From an uncultured Tenacibaculum sp. (lineage in GTDB: Bacteria; Bacteroidota; Bacteroidia; Flavobacteriales; Flavobacteriaceae): a DNA stretch of 64,000 nucleotides. The stretch covers positions 186,001 to 250,000 of the forward strand of contig CANLMR010000004.1 of assembly GCA_947492185.1 (NCBI GenBank), written 5' to 3'. The notes below the pieces were generated by a model. That model saw only the letters and a list, made by a program, of their open reading frames with translations. It did not search any database and was not told the DNA's origin. Positions within the stretch are counted from its first letter, which is position 1, and the number at the start of each line of letters is the position of its first letter. Positions 55,023 through 63,757 of the stretch are shown here, in pieces. The position numbers and the translations under genes are program-made.

Positions 55023-56438
55023 TTGAATAAAGAGGAAAAGGAACTTTGGAAAAAAGTTAAAGCATTTAAATTAGACTCTCCTAAAGAAGATTATGGTTTT
55101 TCGGTAAAACTATCACATGAAAATAAATGGTCAATACAATTTACAGAAGATGCCATTTTAGAGTATAAAAAGTTCATGTTTTTAGCTGCTATAACCAAAT
55201 CTATGGTATCTCCATCTCATATTATAGATGTAGTATGGCATCAGCATCTGACGTTTTCTCATTCCTATAAATCATTTTGTGAGTTATTAGGTAAATCGAT
55301 TAATCATATTCCTTCTACTGGAAAAGTTGGGGAAAGGGAAGTGCTTAAGAATGCAGTAAGTTTTACTAAAGAAAAGTATGAGAAGTATTTCGATAAACAG
55401 AATGTAATAATTTGGTCGGTTACATCTTTTGAAGATTCAATAAAACTTCAACAGGCAAGTAAAAATTGGAATCTATCGAATAGTCAATTGATTTTGGTAG
55501 GGGTATTATTGTTGATACCAACATTTTTTCTTTGGAAACCCATTTTATTAAAAATAGGAAACCCTGAATTTATACTGATTGCTATAATGGCTTTGGTTAT
55601 TAGTATTTTATTGATTGAATATTTTGTAAGAGAAGGATTCAATAGTGCTTATAATACCTTAGTTCATGATAACGAATATATTCGCAAATTAAGACCAGAG
55701 GAATCAATAGTAATAGCAACTAGAAATACAGAACAGCTAGCACTTTTTAAATTGAATAATTTATTTGAAAATAAATTAATTGAGACAAAAGGAAATGACA
55801 ATAATTTAAAGAAAGTAACTACTATTAAAAAAACTGAAGATGTAGTTGAAAATTCTATTTTAAGTTTTGTCAAGGAAAATCCTGAAAATGATTTAAGAGT
55901 TGTATTAAATGAAGCGAGTAATAAGCCTTTTTTGACAAGATTTTTAGATATAGGTGAAATGATTCAAGATAAAATAGTGAATTCAAAAGCTATTGTAGAG
56001 CATAAGATAACCATATCATTCATCTTATTTTTACTCTATTCTTTTCTTTTTTCAAGATTCATTCTAGGAACACTTAGAGATAAACCAGTTTTAATATTGA
56101 TGGTATTTATAGTATTTTCTTTGATTATATTTTATGTGTATTTAATGGATAGATATAAAGTTTTATATAAGAAGAAGTTTTTAACTACCATCGATACGCA
56201 TGTAGATACAGATCAATATTTAGCAGGAATATTGTCTAATAAAAATGTGGTATTAGCTGGAGCATTAACAGCTTTAATAGTTGCTAGTGGTTACGGACCA
56301 AAAAAAAAGCAAAATACTTGGTTTGAGTCTACTTGGACTACCTGCAGCAGTTGTAGTTCCTGTAGTAGTTGCAGTTCATGTAGCTCTTGCAGTAGCTGTA
56401 GTAGTTGTAGTTCTTGTGGCGGATGTGGAGGAGATTAA
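55023..56438 (+). CDS. Membrane protein with WHxH domain and C-terminal Cys-Ser-Ser tail
   Basis: This 471-residue protein starts at TTG 55023. Residues about 1-130 contain PSHIIDVVWHQHLTFSHSY, resembling the DUF1399/glycine-rich-domain (GRDP-like) motif. Five hydrophobic segments follow (about 158-175, 180-199, 322-342, 352-372, 405-420). The C-terminus is eight CSS triplets and then CGGCGGD, similar to Cys/Gly-rich tails of TIGR04222-type membrane proteins. The tail might bind metal or form disulfides; this is inference. It is located between parE and parC. The family call is tentative. Confidence 0.7.
   Translation: MNKEEKELWKKVKAFKLDSPKEDYGFSVKLSHENKWSIQFTEDAILEYKKFMFLAAITKSMVSPSHIIDVVWHQHLTFSHSYKSFCELLGKSINHIPSTGKVGEREVLKNAVSFTKEKYEKYFDKQNVIIWSVTSFEDSIKLQQASKNWNLSNSQLILVGVLLLIPTFFLWKPILLKIGNPEFILIAIMALVISILLIEYFVREGFNSAYNTLVHDNEYIRKLRPEESIVIATRNTEQLALFKLNNLFENKLIETKGNDNNLKKVTTIKKTEDVVENSILSFVKENPENDLRVVLNEASNKPFLTRFLDIGEMIQDKIVNSKAIVEHKITISFILFLLYSFLFSRFILGTLRDKPVLILMVFIVFSLIIFYVYLMDRYKVLYKKKFLTTIDTHVDTDQYLAGILSNKNVVLAGALTALIVASGYGPKKKQNTWFESTWTTCSSCSSCSSCSSCSSCSSCSSCSSCGGCGGD
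56343..56414 (+). repeat. Eight CSS codon triplets (9-bp units)
   Basis: There are eight tandem Cys-Ser-Ser codon triplets. The DNA varies synonymously (TGT/TGC for Cys; AGT, AGC, TCC, TCA, TCT for Ser), so the peptide pattern is kept while the bases drift, which points to protein-level selection. Confidence 0.85.
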
Positions 56439-56495
56439 GTATATTAGTCAAGTAAAACAATAAATAAACTCAAAACGGTTAAACGTTTATAATAC

Positions 56496-59177
56496 ATGAG
56501 CGAAGAAAACAATAATTACGAACACGACGAAGAGTTAACAAACGAAAATCAAGCGGAGAATACAGAGTCTATAACTAAGGTTACAGGAATGTATAAAGAT
56601 TGGTTTTTAGATTATGCTTCGTATGTAATTTTAGAACGTGCTGTTCCATCTATTGAAGACGGTTTTAAACCTGTACAGCGTAGAATTATGCATTCTATGA
56701 AAGATTTAGATGATGGACGTTACAATAAAGTAGCAAATATTGTTGGTCATACCATGCAGTATCATCCACATGGTGATGCTTCTATTGCAGATGCCATGGT
56801 ACAAATGGGGCAAAAAGAGTTACTTATTGATATGCAAGGAAACTGGGGTAATATCTTAACAGGAGATAGAGCTGCTGCTTCACGTTATATTGAAGCACGT
56901 TTATCTAAGTTTGCCTTAGATGTTGTATTCAACGCAAAAACTACAGAATGGCAGTTGTCATATGATGGTAGAAAAAATGAGCCGGTAAATCTTCCTGTAA
57001 AATTCCCTTTATTATTAGCTCAAGGAGCTGAAGGTATTGCCGTTGGTTTATCTACTAAAATATTGCCTCATAATTTTAATGAGTTAATAGATGCATCAAT
57101 AAAATATCTTAGAGGAAGAAGTTTTTCCTTAGTTCCAGATTTTATGACTGGGGGAATTGCAGATGTTTCTAATTATAATGATGGAAAACGTGGCGGAAAA
57201 GTTCGTGTAAGAGCAAAGATTTCTCAATTAGATAAAAAGACTTTAGTAATTACTGAAGTTCCATTCGGTACAACCACTTCATCTTTAATTGATAGCATAT
57301 TAAAAGCTAATGATAAAGGAAAAATAAAAATTAAAAAAATAGAGGATAATACGGCAGCTAATGTAGAAATATTAGTGCATTTACCGCCAAATATTTCTCC
57401 TGATAAAACTATTGATGCTTTATATGCCTTTACAAGCTGTGAAAGCTCAATATCTCCATTGTCTTGTATTATTGAAGATAATAAGCCAATTTTTATTGGT
57501 GTTTCAGAAGTTTTAAAAAAATCAACAGACTTTACAGTAGAGTTACTTAAAAGTGAACTAGAAATCCAATTAAATGAACTAGAAGAACAATGGCATTTCT
57601 CTTCCTTAGAACGCATTTTTATTGAAAACAGAATTTATCGTGATATTGAGGACCAAGAAACCTGGGAAGGTGTAATTGAGGCAATTGACTTAGGTTTAAA
57701 ACCACATACAAAGCATTTAAAAAGAGCAGTTACCGAAGAAGATATTGTTAGACTTACTGAAATTCGAATTAAGAAAATTTCAAAATTCGATATAGACAAA
57801 GCAAAACAATTTATAGAAGGTTTAGAAGATAAAATAGCAGATGTTAAACACCATTTAGATAACTTAATTGAATATGCTATTGATTATTTTAAAGAATTAA
57901 AATCTAAATACGGTAAAGGTAAAGAGCGTAAAACAGAAATTAGAATTTTTGACGACATTGTAGCTACTAAAGTAGTTATGCGTAACGCAAAGTTATATGT
58001 AAATAGAGAAGAAGGTTTTATTGGTACGTCATTACGTAAGGATGAATTCGTTTCTGATTGTGCTGATATTGACGATATCATTGTTTTTAAAGAAGATGGA
58101 TCAATGTTGGTAACTAAAGTTGGTTCTAAAACATTCGTAGGTAAAGGAATTATTTACGTTGCGGTATTTAAAAAGAAAGATAAACGTACTGTGTATAACT
58201 TAATTTATAAAGATGGTGCACGTGGCCCAAGTTATATGAAACGTTTCAATGTTACTTCTGTGACTAGAGATAAAGAGTACGATTTAACTAACGGAAATAA
58301 AGGTTCTAAAGTATTATATTTCTCAGCAAATCCTAATGGAGAAGCTGAAGTGGTTACTGTTATGCTAAGAGCAGTTGGAAGTATTAAGAAACTAAAGTGG
58401 GATTTAGATTTTGCAGATTTAGCGATAAAAGGTAGAGGAGTAAGAGGAAATCTAGTAACCAAACATAGTGTTAAAAAGGTTGAGTTTAAAGAAGCAGGAG
58501 TTTCTACCTTAAAACCTCGTAAAATTTGGTTTGATGATACGGTACAACGTTTAAATGTTGATGAAAGAGGAGAACTTTTAGGAGAATTTAGAGCTGAAGA
58601 TAAAATTCTAATCATAACACAATCGGGTAAAATTAAAGCTGTTACACCTGATTTAGCAATGCATTTCGATAATAACATGATTGTGCTAGAAAAATGGAAA
58701 CCAAATAAACCTATTTCAGCAATTTATTATGATGGACATAAAGAACGTTATTTTGTTAAGCGTTTCTTATTAGATACAGCCGATAAGGAAGAAGTATTCA
58801 TTACCGATCATGAAAAATCTCAGTTACAAATTGTATCCACTGATTATCGACCTATTGCAGAAATTAACTTCTCAAAGCGTAGTTTACCAAAAATGGAAAT
58901 AAATTTCGAAGAGTTTATTTCTATAAAAGGAATTAAAGCTATCGGAAATCAATTAACGCAGGCTAAAATTAGAACAGTTAATTTATTAGAATCACTTCCT
59001 TATGATGAACCAGAAGAGAAAATTGAAGATATTAAAGTGAATGATGAAGAATTAATGAATAATTCAGATGAAGAAGTAGAAAAAATCAAAGAGAACAAGG
59101 CAAATAAAGCATTACAAGCAGCTATAAAAAAGAAGAAAGAAGGAAATGATGATGAAAATCAAACAGCACTATTTTAA
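56496..59177 (+). CDS. parC: DNA topoisomerase IV subunit A
   Basis: This 893-residue protein has a type IIA topoisomerase breakage-reunion domain. The N-terminal quinolone-region segment is HPHGDASIADAMV, and the catalytic Tyr131 sits in AAASRYIEAR. A coiled-coil arm occupies about 440-480, followed by a beta-pinwheel C-terminal domain (about 510-800) and an acidic/Lys-rich tail. With ParE it cuts and passes DNA to decatenate chromosomes. There is no GyrA-box (QRRGGKG) in what I read, favouring ParC. The next gene starts directly after the stop. Confidence 0.93.
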   Translation: MSEENNNYEHDEELTNENQAENTESITKVTGMYKDWFLDYASYVILERAVPSIEDGFKPVQRRIMHSMKDLDDGRYNKVANIVGHTMQYHPHGDASIADAMVQMGQKELLIDMQGNWGNILTGDRAAASRYIEARLSKFALDVVFNAKTTEWQLSYDGRKNEPVNLPVKFPLLLAQGAEGIAVGLSTKILPHNFNELIDASIKYLRGRSFSLVPDFMTGGIADVSNYNDGKRGGKVRVRAKISQLDKKTLVITEVPFGTTTSSLIDSILKANDKGKIKIKKIEDNTAANVEILVHLPPNISPDKTIDALYAFTSCESSISPLSCIIEDNKPIFIGVSEVLKKSTDFTVELLKSELEIQLNELEEQWHFSSLERIFIENRIYRDIEDQETWEGVIEAIDLGLKPHTKHLKRAVTEEDIVRLTEIRIKKISKFDIDKAKQFIEGLEDKIADVKHHLDNLIEYAIDYFKELKSKYGKGKERKTEIRIFDDIVATKVVMRNAKLYVNREEGFIGTSLRKDEFVSDCADIDDIIVFKEDGSMLVTKVGSKTFVGKGIIYVAVFKKKDKRTVYNLIYKDGARGPSYMKRFNVTSVTRDKEYDLTNGNKGSKVLYFSANPNGEAEVVTVMLRAVGSIKKLKWDLDFADLAIKGRGVRGNLVTKHSVKKVEFKEAGVSTLKPRKIWFDDTVQRLNVDERGELLGEFRAEDKILIITQSGKIKAVTPDLAMHFDNNMIVLEKWKPNKPISAIYYDGHKERYFVKRFLLDTADKEEVFITDHEKSQLQIVSTDYRPIAEINFSKRSLPKMEINFEEFISIKGIKAIGNQLTQAKIRTVNLLESLPYDEPEEKIEDIKVNDEELMNNSDEEVEKIKENKANKALQAAIKKKKEGNDDENQTALF

Positions 59178-59513
59178 ATGAAATTAAAACATCTTTATTT
59201 AGGTTTAGCAATTTTAGGTATTTGTTATACTTGGTATTATAATATCCAGTATTTCCAACATGCTGTTGATCCGTCTTTTACCAATTTTTTTGCTGATGCT
59301 AAAGTAAATTTTGCTGGAAAATCTTTAAGTGCCGACTTATTAGTTGTGGTACTTACGTTTTTTGCTTTTTATATTCCAGATGCCATTAAATTGAAGATAA
59401 AGTTTTGGTGGGTTTTAATACCATTAACCTTTATTATAGCTATTGCTTTTACATTTCCTCTATATTTGTATTTAAGAGCGAATGCAATAGAAAAACAACT
59501 TAAAATTGGATAA
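59178..59513 (+). CDS. DUF2834 membrane protein
   Basis: This 111-residue protein has three hydrophobic segments (about 5-22, 53-70, 75-98). It matches the DUF2834 family pattern (CYTWYYNIQYFQ near the start, FYIPDAIKLKIK in the middle). It begins at the base after the parC stop and overlaps the MscS gene by 8 nt, so it is part of the same operon. Function is unknown. Confidence 0.75.
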   Translation: MKLKHLYLGLAILGICYTWYYNIQYFQHAVDPSFTNFFADAKVNFAGKSLSADLLVVVLTFFAFYIPDAIKLKIKFWWVLIPLTFIIAIAFTFPLYLYLRANAIEKQLKIG

Positions 59514-60348
59514 AATTACTTCATATCAATTTGATTTAAACAGTCCGTTAGGTATTATAACTTATGTAGCGGTTGTATTTTTTATAGCCTGGTTATTTTC
59601 AAGATTGATTAGATATCTGATTTTATTGATAATTAAATCAAAAAAATCAGATCGTTTTGGGAGAACAAGCATTCAGTTTTTAAGAAATTCAGTTACTTTT
59701 TTTGTAGGATTATTTGCATTGGTATTTATTATAATCAATATTCCATCATTACGAAGTAAAGCTACATTAATCTTTTCTGGAGCAGGAATTATTGCAGCTA
59801 TAATAGGTTTTGCTGCTCAAGCCGCATTATCCAACTTAATTGCAGGAGCATTTATTGTTATTTTCAAACCATTTCGCGTAGGTGATTATATAAAATTAGA
59901 TGATACTAGAGTTGGTATTGTAGAAGATATTACACTACGTCATACAGTAATAAATAACTTTGAGAATAAACGATTAATTATTCCAAATTCGGTAATTAGT
60001 ACAGATTCTATTTTAAATCATACTATTCAAGATTCTCATATATTAAGTTTTAATAATTTTAAATTAGGGATAAGAGCAGATATTGATTTGGCTAGGAAAA
60101 TTATTCAAGAAGAAGCGTTTAAATTGCCTAATGTAATTAAGGAAAACTTAGATGATAGTAATGAGATTGATGTACGTGTAATTGATGTACATCCGAACCA
60201 CATTCATTTAAGAGCTTATGTTTGGCTTGTTGAACCATTTAAAGAATTTAAAACCAAGTGTAAGTTAAAAGAGAAAGTACACAAACGTTTTCTTAAAGAA
60301 GGAGTGGATTTACCAATTCCAATTAATAAAGTAGAAAGAATAGAATAG
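59506..60348 (+). CDS. MscS family mechanosensitive ion channel
   Basis: This 280-residue protein has three membrane helices. The pore-lining TM3 (GAGIIAAIIGFAAQAALSNL) shows the Gly/Ala pattern of MscS, followed by a beta domain (FRVGDYIKL, IPNSVIS) and an alpha/beta tail. It opens under membrane tension to release solutes during osmotic downshock. The start is TTG 59506, overlapping the DUF2834 gene. It is the last plus-strand gene before the convergent gene at 60364, 15 bp away. Confidence 0.9.
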   Translation: MDKITSYQFDLNSPLGIITYVAVVFFIAWLFSRLIRYLILLIIKSKKSDRFGRTSIQFLRNSVTFFVGLFALVFIIINIPSLRSKATLIFSGAGIIAAIIGFAAQAALSNLIAGAFIVIFKPFRVGDYIKLDDTRVGIVEDITLRHTVINNFENKRLIIPNSVISTDSILNHTIQDSHILSFNNFKLGIRADIDLARKIIQEEAFKLPNVIKENLDDSNEIDVRVIDVHPNHIHLRAYVWLVEPFKEFKTKCKLKEKVHKRFLKEGVDLPIPINKVERIE

Positions 60349-60363
60349 TATTGTCTGAAAACT

Positions 60364-61092
60364 TTATAGTGATTGCAATGAACTTCGTTCTACTTTTTCC
60401 ATCCTCGCGTAAAAAATTTGTTCATTTACATGTAAAAGATTAATTAAGTTTAAAGCAACAAAAACAGCAAGTCCTATATTCCCTTCTTTATGATCTCCAA
60501 ACTCAATTTGTAATCCAATATTATTTGTATGGTCATCATTAGAAACACCTTCAGGATCTTTCCATGTTCCAGCAGTATTTATTTCGGTAGCGGCTTTAAG
60601 AAAAAATAGAGATTCCGACTTACTTTGGGGGATTATTATAGTTAAAACTTCTTCCTGATTTCGAGTAAAGTTAACATTTGTTGTTTCATCTCCATATAAA
60701 GCAACATAAAGCATGTCTCTTGCTTCTTCAAGTAAGGTTTCTCCTTTTTTTGAACGTTGATAGGATGCTATAGTAGCTAATCCCATATGAGGAGGATTAA
60801 TAATAAAACCAGTTTCTTCTAGTTGTTTTCTGCTTATTTTTTGATAAGTATCAATAAAGTTTAAAACGGATCGATTGGTATAGCCTACTTTTCTGATTCT
60901 ATTTAGACGTTTCCTCATATCATCAAGCTTTATCTTTTGTTCATGCAAACTATGTCTATCACAGGTTAGGTAAATAATTTGATCTATAAGCCACTCTTTA
61001 TCTTTTTTATTCAATTCAGAACGAATTTTAGCCTCTAATTCAGGAAATAAATCATCCTGAGCTTTTTTAATAATCCTATTTATGTTATCCAT
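60364..61092 (-). CDS. Uncharacterised cytosolic protein
   Basis: This 242-residue protein has no signal peptide or membrane helix. The N-terminal 75 residues are strongly charged and helical (KIRSELNKKDKEWLIDQI, KIKLDDMRKRLNRIRKVG). The C-terminal part is mixed alpha/beta with VLTIIIPQSKSESLFFLKA and IGLQIEFGDHKEGN. I do not recognise a family. It is preceded by the STM3941-like gene 19 bp upstream on the same strand, so the pair may be an operon. Confidence 0.6.
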   Translation of the reverse strand: MDNINRIIKKAQDDLFPELEAKIRSELNKKDKEWLIDQIIYLTCDRHSLHEQKIKLDDMRKRLNRIRKVGYTNRSVLNFIDTYQKISRKQLEETGFIINPPHMGLATIASYQRSKKGETLLEEARDMLYVALYGDETTNVNFTRNQEEVLTIIIPQSKSESLFFLKAATEINTAGTWKDPEGVSNDDHTNNIGLQIEFGDHKEGNIGLAVFVALNLINLLHVNEQIFYARMEKVERSSLQSL

Positions 61093-61111
61093 TATAGTTT
61101 AATAGCAATTG

Positions 61112-61582
61112 TTAAACATTGTGATTACTTCTTAATTTATAGGCCTTCATTAAGTCAAGTAACTCATGCGTTTTTATATTATAGGAAGACTGAATAGCTC
61201 CTTCATTTCCTGAAATTAATTTGGCTAATTTTTTTCCTTGTTTCCATTTTTTATGTTCTTCAGTATAGTTAAAGAATATCATTTTATTACTTTTTATTTG
61301 CCCTTGTCTAAAATCTTTAACATGAGACCATTTTGTGAAATTTGAACGAAATAAACCCTTTACTTCAAACCCTTCTTCATTTAATTTTAAATATGAAGCG
61401 TTTGGGTGAAACTGTATTAAAGATACGACAACACCAAGACCAAAAAATATAATACTTCCCCATCCAATTAAAGGATCCTTGTCTATAAGAAAAATTCCAA
61501 TGACTACAAAAGCTGAGCATCCTAAGAAGAGTAGCATGTTTTTTAATAGATTTTGTTTAAATATTTGTGAGTTATTTTCCAT
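61112..61582 (-). CDS. STM3941-like membrane protein
   Basis: This 156-residue protein has two membrane segments (about 14-31 and 37-57) followed by a soluble PH-like beta domain (YLKLNEEGFEVKGLFRSNFT, WSHVKDFRQG). The layout matches proteins annotated as STM3941 family, which have no known function. A Gln/Lys-rich C-terminal helix follows. It lies upstream of the gene at 60364 on the minus strand. The 133-bp gap to 61716 shows nothing definite. Confidence 0.65.
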   Translation of the reverse strand: MENNSQIFKQNLLKNMLLFLGCSAFVVIGIFLIDKDPLIGWGSIIFFGLGVVVSLIQFHPNASYLKLNEEGFEVKGLFRSNFTKWSHVKDFRQGQIKSNKMIFFNYTEEHKKWKQGKKLAKLISGNEGAIQSSYNIKTHELLDLMKAYKLRSNHNV

Positions 61583-61715
61583 TCAAAGTATGATTTTAGT
61601 TAAATAGCATTTGTATGTGAATTTAGTAATAAGTTATTTAAGTAAAAACGATTTGTTAGAAAATTCGATTGGATTTTGTTAGCGATTAGTTATATTGTTT
61701 ATTATTAAATAGTTT

Positions 61716-62135
61716 TCATTCTTTTCTAATCCAATATTGAGTTCTACCAAAGAGAGAGAAGCCAAGATAACCTCTTATTTTTAATTTATTGTTATTGATT
61801 AATTTTAAAAAACACTTATAGGTTTTCCCGTTTTCAGGATCTAAAATCGTTCCTCCATTATATTCATCCCCATCTCTTTTTAAGTTATCAATAATGATTA
61901 GACCAATAATAGGTTGATCTCTTTTATCTCCTTTGCACGTCTTACAAATGGCATTTTTCTCGCTAACAAAACTTTCTGTTATTTTGGCAAAGTATAGATT
62001 GTCAGTTTTAAATATTTCAATAATTGCTTTTTTTTCTTTGGTTTTATCATCAAAAGTTTGCCATTTTCCTAATATGGATTGTCCGTAACTAACAGCGCTC
62101 AATATTGTTATTATTATAATTAATAGTGATTTCAT
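61716..62135 (-). CDS. DUF2147 exported protein
   Basis: This 139-residue protein has a signal peptide (ends near VSYGQS). It resembles DUF2147: ILGKWQTFDD at the mature N-terminus, CKTCKGDKRDQPIIG in the middle, GGTILDPENGKTYKC, and a final WIR. It has a lipocalin-like beta-barrel expectation and unknown ligand. It follows the membrane-protein gene at 62155 by 19 bp on the same strand and is probably co-transcribed with it. Confidence 0.82.
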   Translation of the reverse strand: MKSLLIIIITILSAVSYGQSILGKWQTFDDKTKEKKAIIEIFKTDNLYFAKITESFVSEKNAICKTCKGDKRDQPIIGLIIIDNLKRDGDEYNGGTILDPENGKTYKCFLKLINNNKLKIRGYLGFSLFGRTQYWIRKE

Positions 62136-62154
62136 AATTCAAGTGTTTTTTAGT

Positions 62155-62625
62155 TTATATTTTGTTTTTACGATGTATAATAGTGTAGGTTACGATTAGA
62201 AAAATCAAGGAAAGTACTTCAAGGAATACACGTAACCAATGCCATGTTTCCCAGTTGTTTAATGTAGATTTTAATTGATTTGAGTTTAATGTTCTTGTAT
62301 AGAATAACTCATTTGTTCCTTTAAAATAAATGTAAAACATGGCAATAACTGATAAGGCAAAAATTGTAGAGATGATGGCATATTTTAATGCATCAGTTTT
62401 TTTTGCATAACAATAAATACTGGTACCAATAGGAATTAGTACAGCTATAATTGTTTGTATGGTATAAAAGCCTCCAATTGTTGGTCCGAATTCAGAATAA
62501 TAATTATAAAACCCTGTTTTAGTTAATGTTTTCCAATAAGGAACTAACAAGGAACCTTCTGTTATTTGACTGCCTAAAAAAACAGAAAATAATGCAATTA
62601 AAATGAAAGATAAAAAACGATTCAT
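62155..62625 (-). CDS. Four-helix membrane protein, possibly DUF1772-like
   Basis: This 156-residue protein has four hydrophobic segments (about 5-22, 50-72, 82-100, 133-150). NNWETWHWLRVFLE before the last helix recalls the W-H-R motif of DUF1772 (anthrone-oxygenase-like) proteins, but this is weak. A perfect 16-bp palindrome lies upstream at 62678-62693, next to the Crp/Fnr gene, suggesting control by that regulator. Function is unknown. Confidence 0.55.
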   Translation of the reverse strand: MNRFLSFILIALFSVFLGSQITEGSLLVPYWKTLTKTGFYNYYSEFGPTIGGFYTIQTIIAVLIPIGTSIYCYAKKTDALKYAIISTIFALSVIAMFYIYFKGTNELFYTRTLNSNQLKSTLNNWETWHWLRVFLEVLSLIFLIVTYTIIHRKNKI

Positions 62626-62677
62626 ACGATGTTATTTAATGATAAATACAAATCTCATCGCATTTTAGTACTCTTAC

Positions 62678-62693
62678 ATTTACATATGTAAAT
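62678..62693. promoter_or_regulatory. Perfect 16-bp palindrome, candidate Crp/Fnr operator
   Basis: ATTTACATATGTAAAT is fully self-complementary. It lies between the stop of the Crp/Fnr gene and the start of the 62625 gene. A minus-strand -7-like GAGATTTG (62656 to 62649) would put the palindrome centre about 42 bases upstream of the transcript start, the classic class II activator position. The link to the adjacent regulator is inference. Confidence 0.45.
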
Positions 62694-62697
62694 AAAA

Positions 62698-63273
62698 TTA
62701 AGAAGTACTCATTTTTCTTCTAATTCTACTTAATTGAGTAGGAGAGATGCCTAAAAAGGAAGCAATATAATATTGAGGAACTATAGTCTCGATCATCGGA
62801 AATTGTTGTCTAAAAATTAAATATCTCTCATCTGCATCTAAAAGAGCCATTTCTATTTCTTTTTGCTCTTTTTCTAAAAAGTAAAATTCCGCTATTTTTC
62901 TACCTAATCTTTCTAAATCATGGAAGTTGTTATAAAGCTTTTCTATATCGTTAAAATTAGCAACTAATATTTCGCAATCGGTTAGAGCTTGTTGAGCTAT
63001 TTTATTTGGTTTCTTTGTGATTAAAGATGTATACGCACCAACTATAGAAGAATCTACAAAAAATTGTTTGGTATATTCTTTTCCTTCTTGGTTTAAAAAA
63101 TACGCTCTAATAATTCCTTTTTTTAAGAAACCTATGTGTTGTGCATATTCTCCTTGTTTAACAAAAAAATCATTTTTTTTTAGCTGAAGAGGTTTAAAAT
63201 ATTTTAATAGCACTTTAATTGTTTCATCTTCTATTGGACTGATATTACTTATGTATTTTAAAAAATCTTGCAT
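62698..63273 (-). CDS. Crp/Fnr family transcriptional regulator
   Basis: This 191-residue protein has a cyclic-nucleotide-binding-like domain (about 10-125: GEYAQHIGFLKKGIIRAYF) and a C-terminal helix-turn-helix (YYIASFLGISPTQLSRIRRK). There are no Fnr-type N-terminal cysteines and no clear cAMP-binding Arg-Ser pair, as is usual for Bacteroidota members, so the ligand is unknown. The gene lies directly upstream of two small envelope genes on the same strand, with a perfect palindrome between, which suggests local regulation. Confidence 0.88.
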   Translation of the reverse strand: MQDFLKYISNISPIEDETIKVLLKYFKPLQLKKNDFFVKQGEYAQHIGFLKKGIIRAYFLNQEGKEYTKQFFVDSSIVGAYTSLITKKPNKIAQQALTDCEILVANFNDIEKLYNNFHDLERLGRKIAEFYFLEKEQKEIEMALLDADERYLIFRQQFPMIETIVPQYYIASFLGISPTQLSRIRRKMSTS

Positions 63274-63311
63274 TTAGAATATCATTTTTTGGTTATTGTC
63301 ACAAATAGCTT

Positions 63312-63692
63312 TTAACCTAACCTTAATTTTGTTCCCGTTAAAATGGAAGATACTTTTTGAATTTCCTTAAAACTTCCAATTTTGATTCCTGGACTAGAAG
63401 TTCTAGGTTTAGTTCCATCTCCATATTCGGTATTTCCATACATAAATAAAATTCCAAATTTGTTAGCATCTGATTGTGAACGCCAGTATACTACATCACC
63501 CTCTTCAAAAACTTCCCTTTCTTCTCCGTTAAAGGGAATGTCTAATTCAAATTGATAGAAAAATACTTCTCCGCCAATATTATTAGCATCTCCTTCCAAA
63601 GCTTTAGAGTTTATAATGGATTCAATTATTCCGCATTTGAAATCCCATTCAATTTTAATCTCATTCTTTTCAGTTATTAATATGCTATTCAT
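63312..63692 (-). CDS. Cyclophilin-like fold protein
   Basis: This 126-residue protein resembles the TM1367-type cyclophilin-like family: GEVFFYQFELDIPFN, FEEGDVVYWRSQSDANKFGI and an expected closing strand IGSFKEI. These small beta-barrels lack known isomerase activity. I prefer ATG 63692 (MNSILI) because family members are about 120 residues; an in-frame ATG at 63737 would add 15 polar residues. It lies 39 bp upstream of the Crp/Fnr gene on the same strand. Confidence 0.7.
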   Translation of the reverse strand: MNSILITEKNEIKIEWDFKCGIIESIINSKALEGDANNIGGEVFFYQFELDIPFNGEEREVFEEGDVVYWRSQSDANKFGILFMYGNTEYGDGTKPRTSSPGIKIGSFKEIQKVSSILTGTKLRLG

Positions 63693-63757
63693 TCTTGTTT
63701 TCGCTTTTTTATTTTCATTACTGAAAGTATCGAACATATAATATAAACCAATCTTGA

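Noticed and set aside
56281..56463. Second frame over the Cys-Ser-Ser tail (Val/Ala-rich)
   Set aside because: It is a product of the 9-bp repeat read out of frame; the sense gene explains the sequence.
58232..58678. 148-codon minus-strand frame inside parC
   Set aside because: It is antisense to a conserved housekeeping gene with no independent support.
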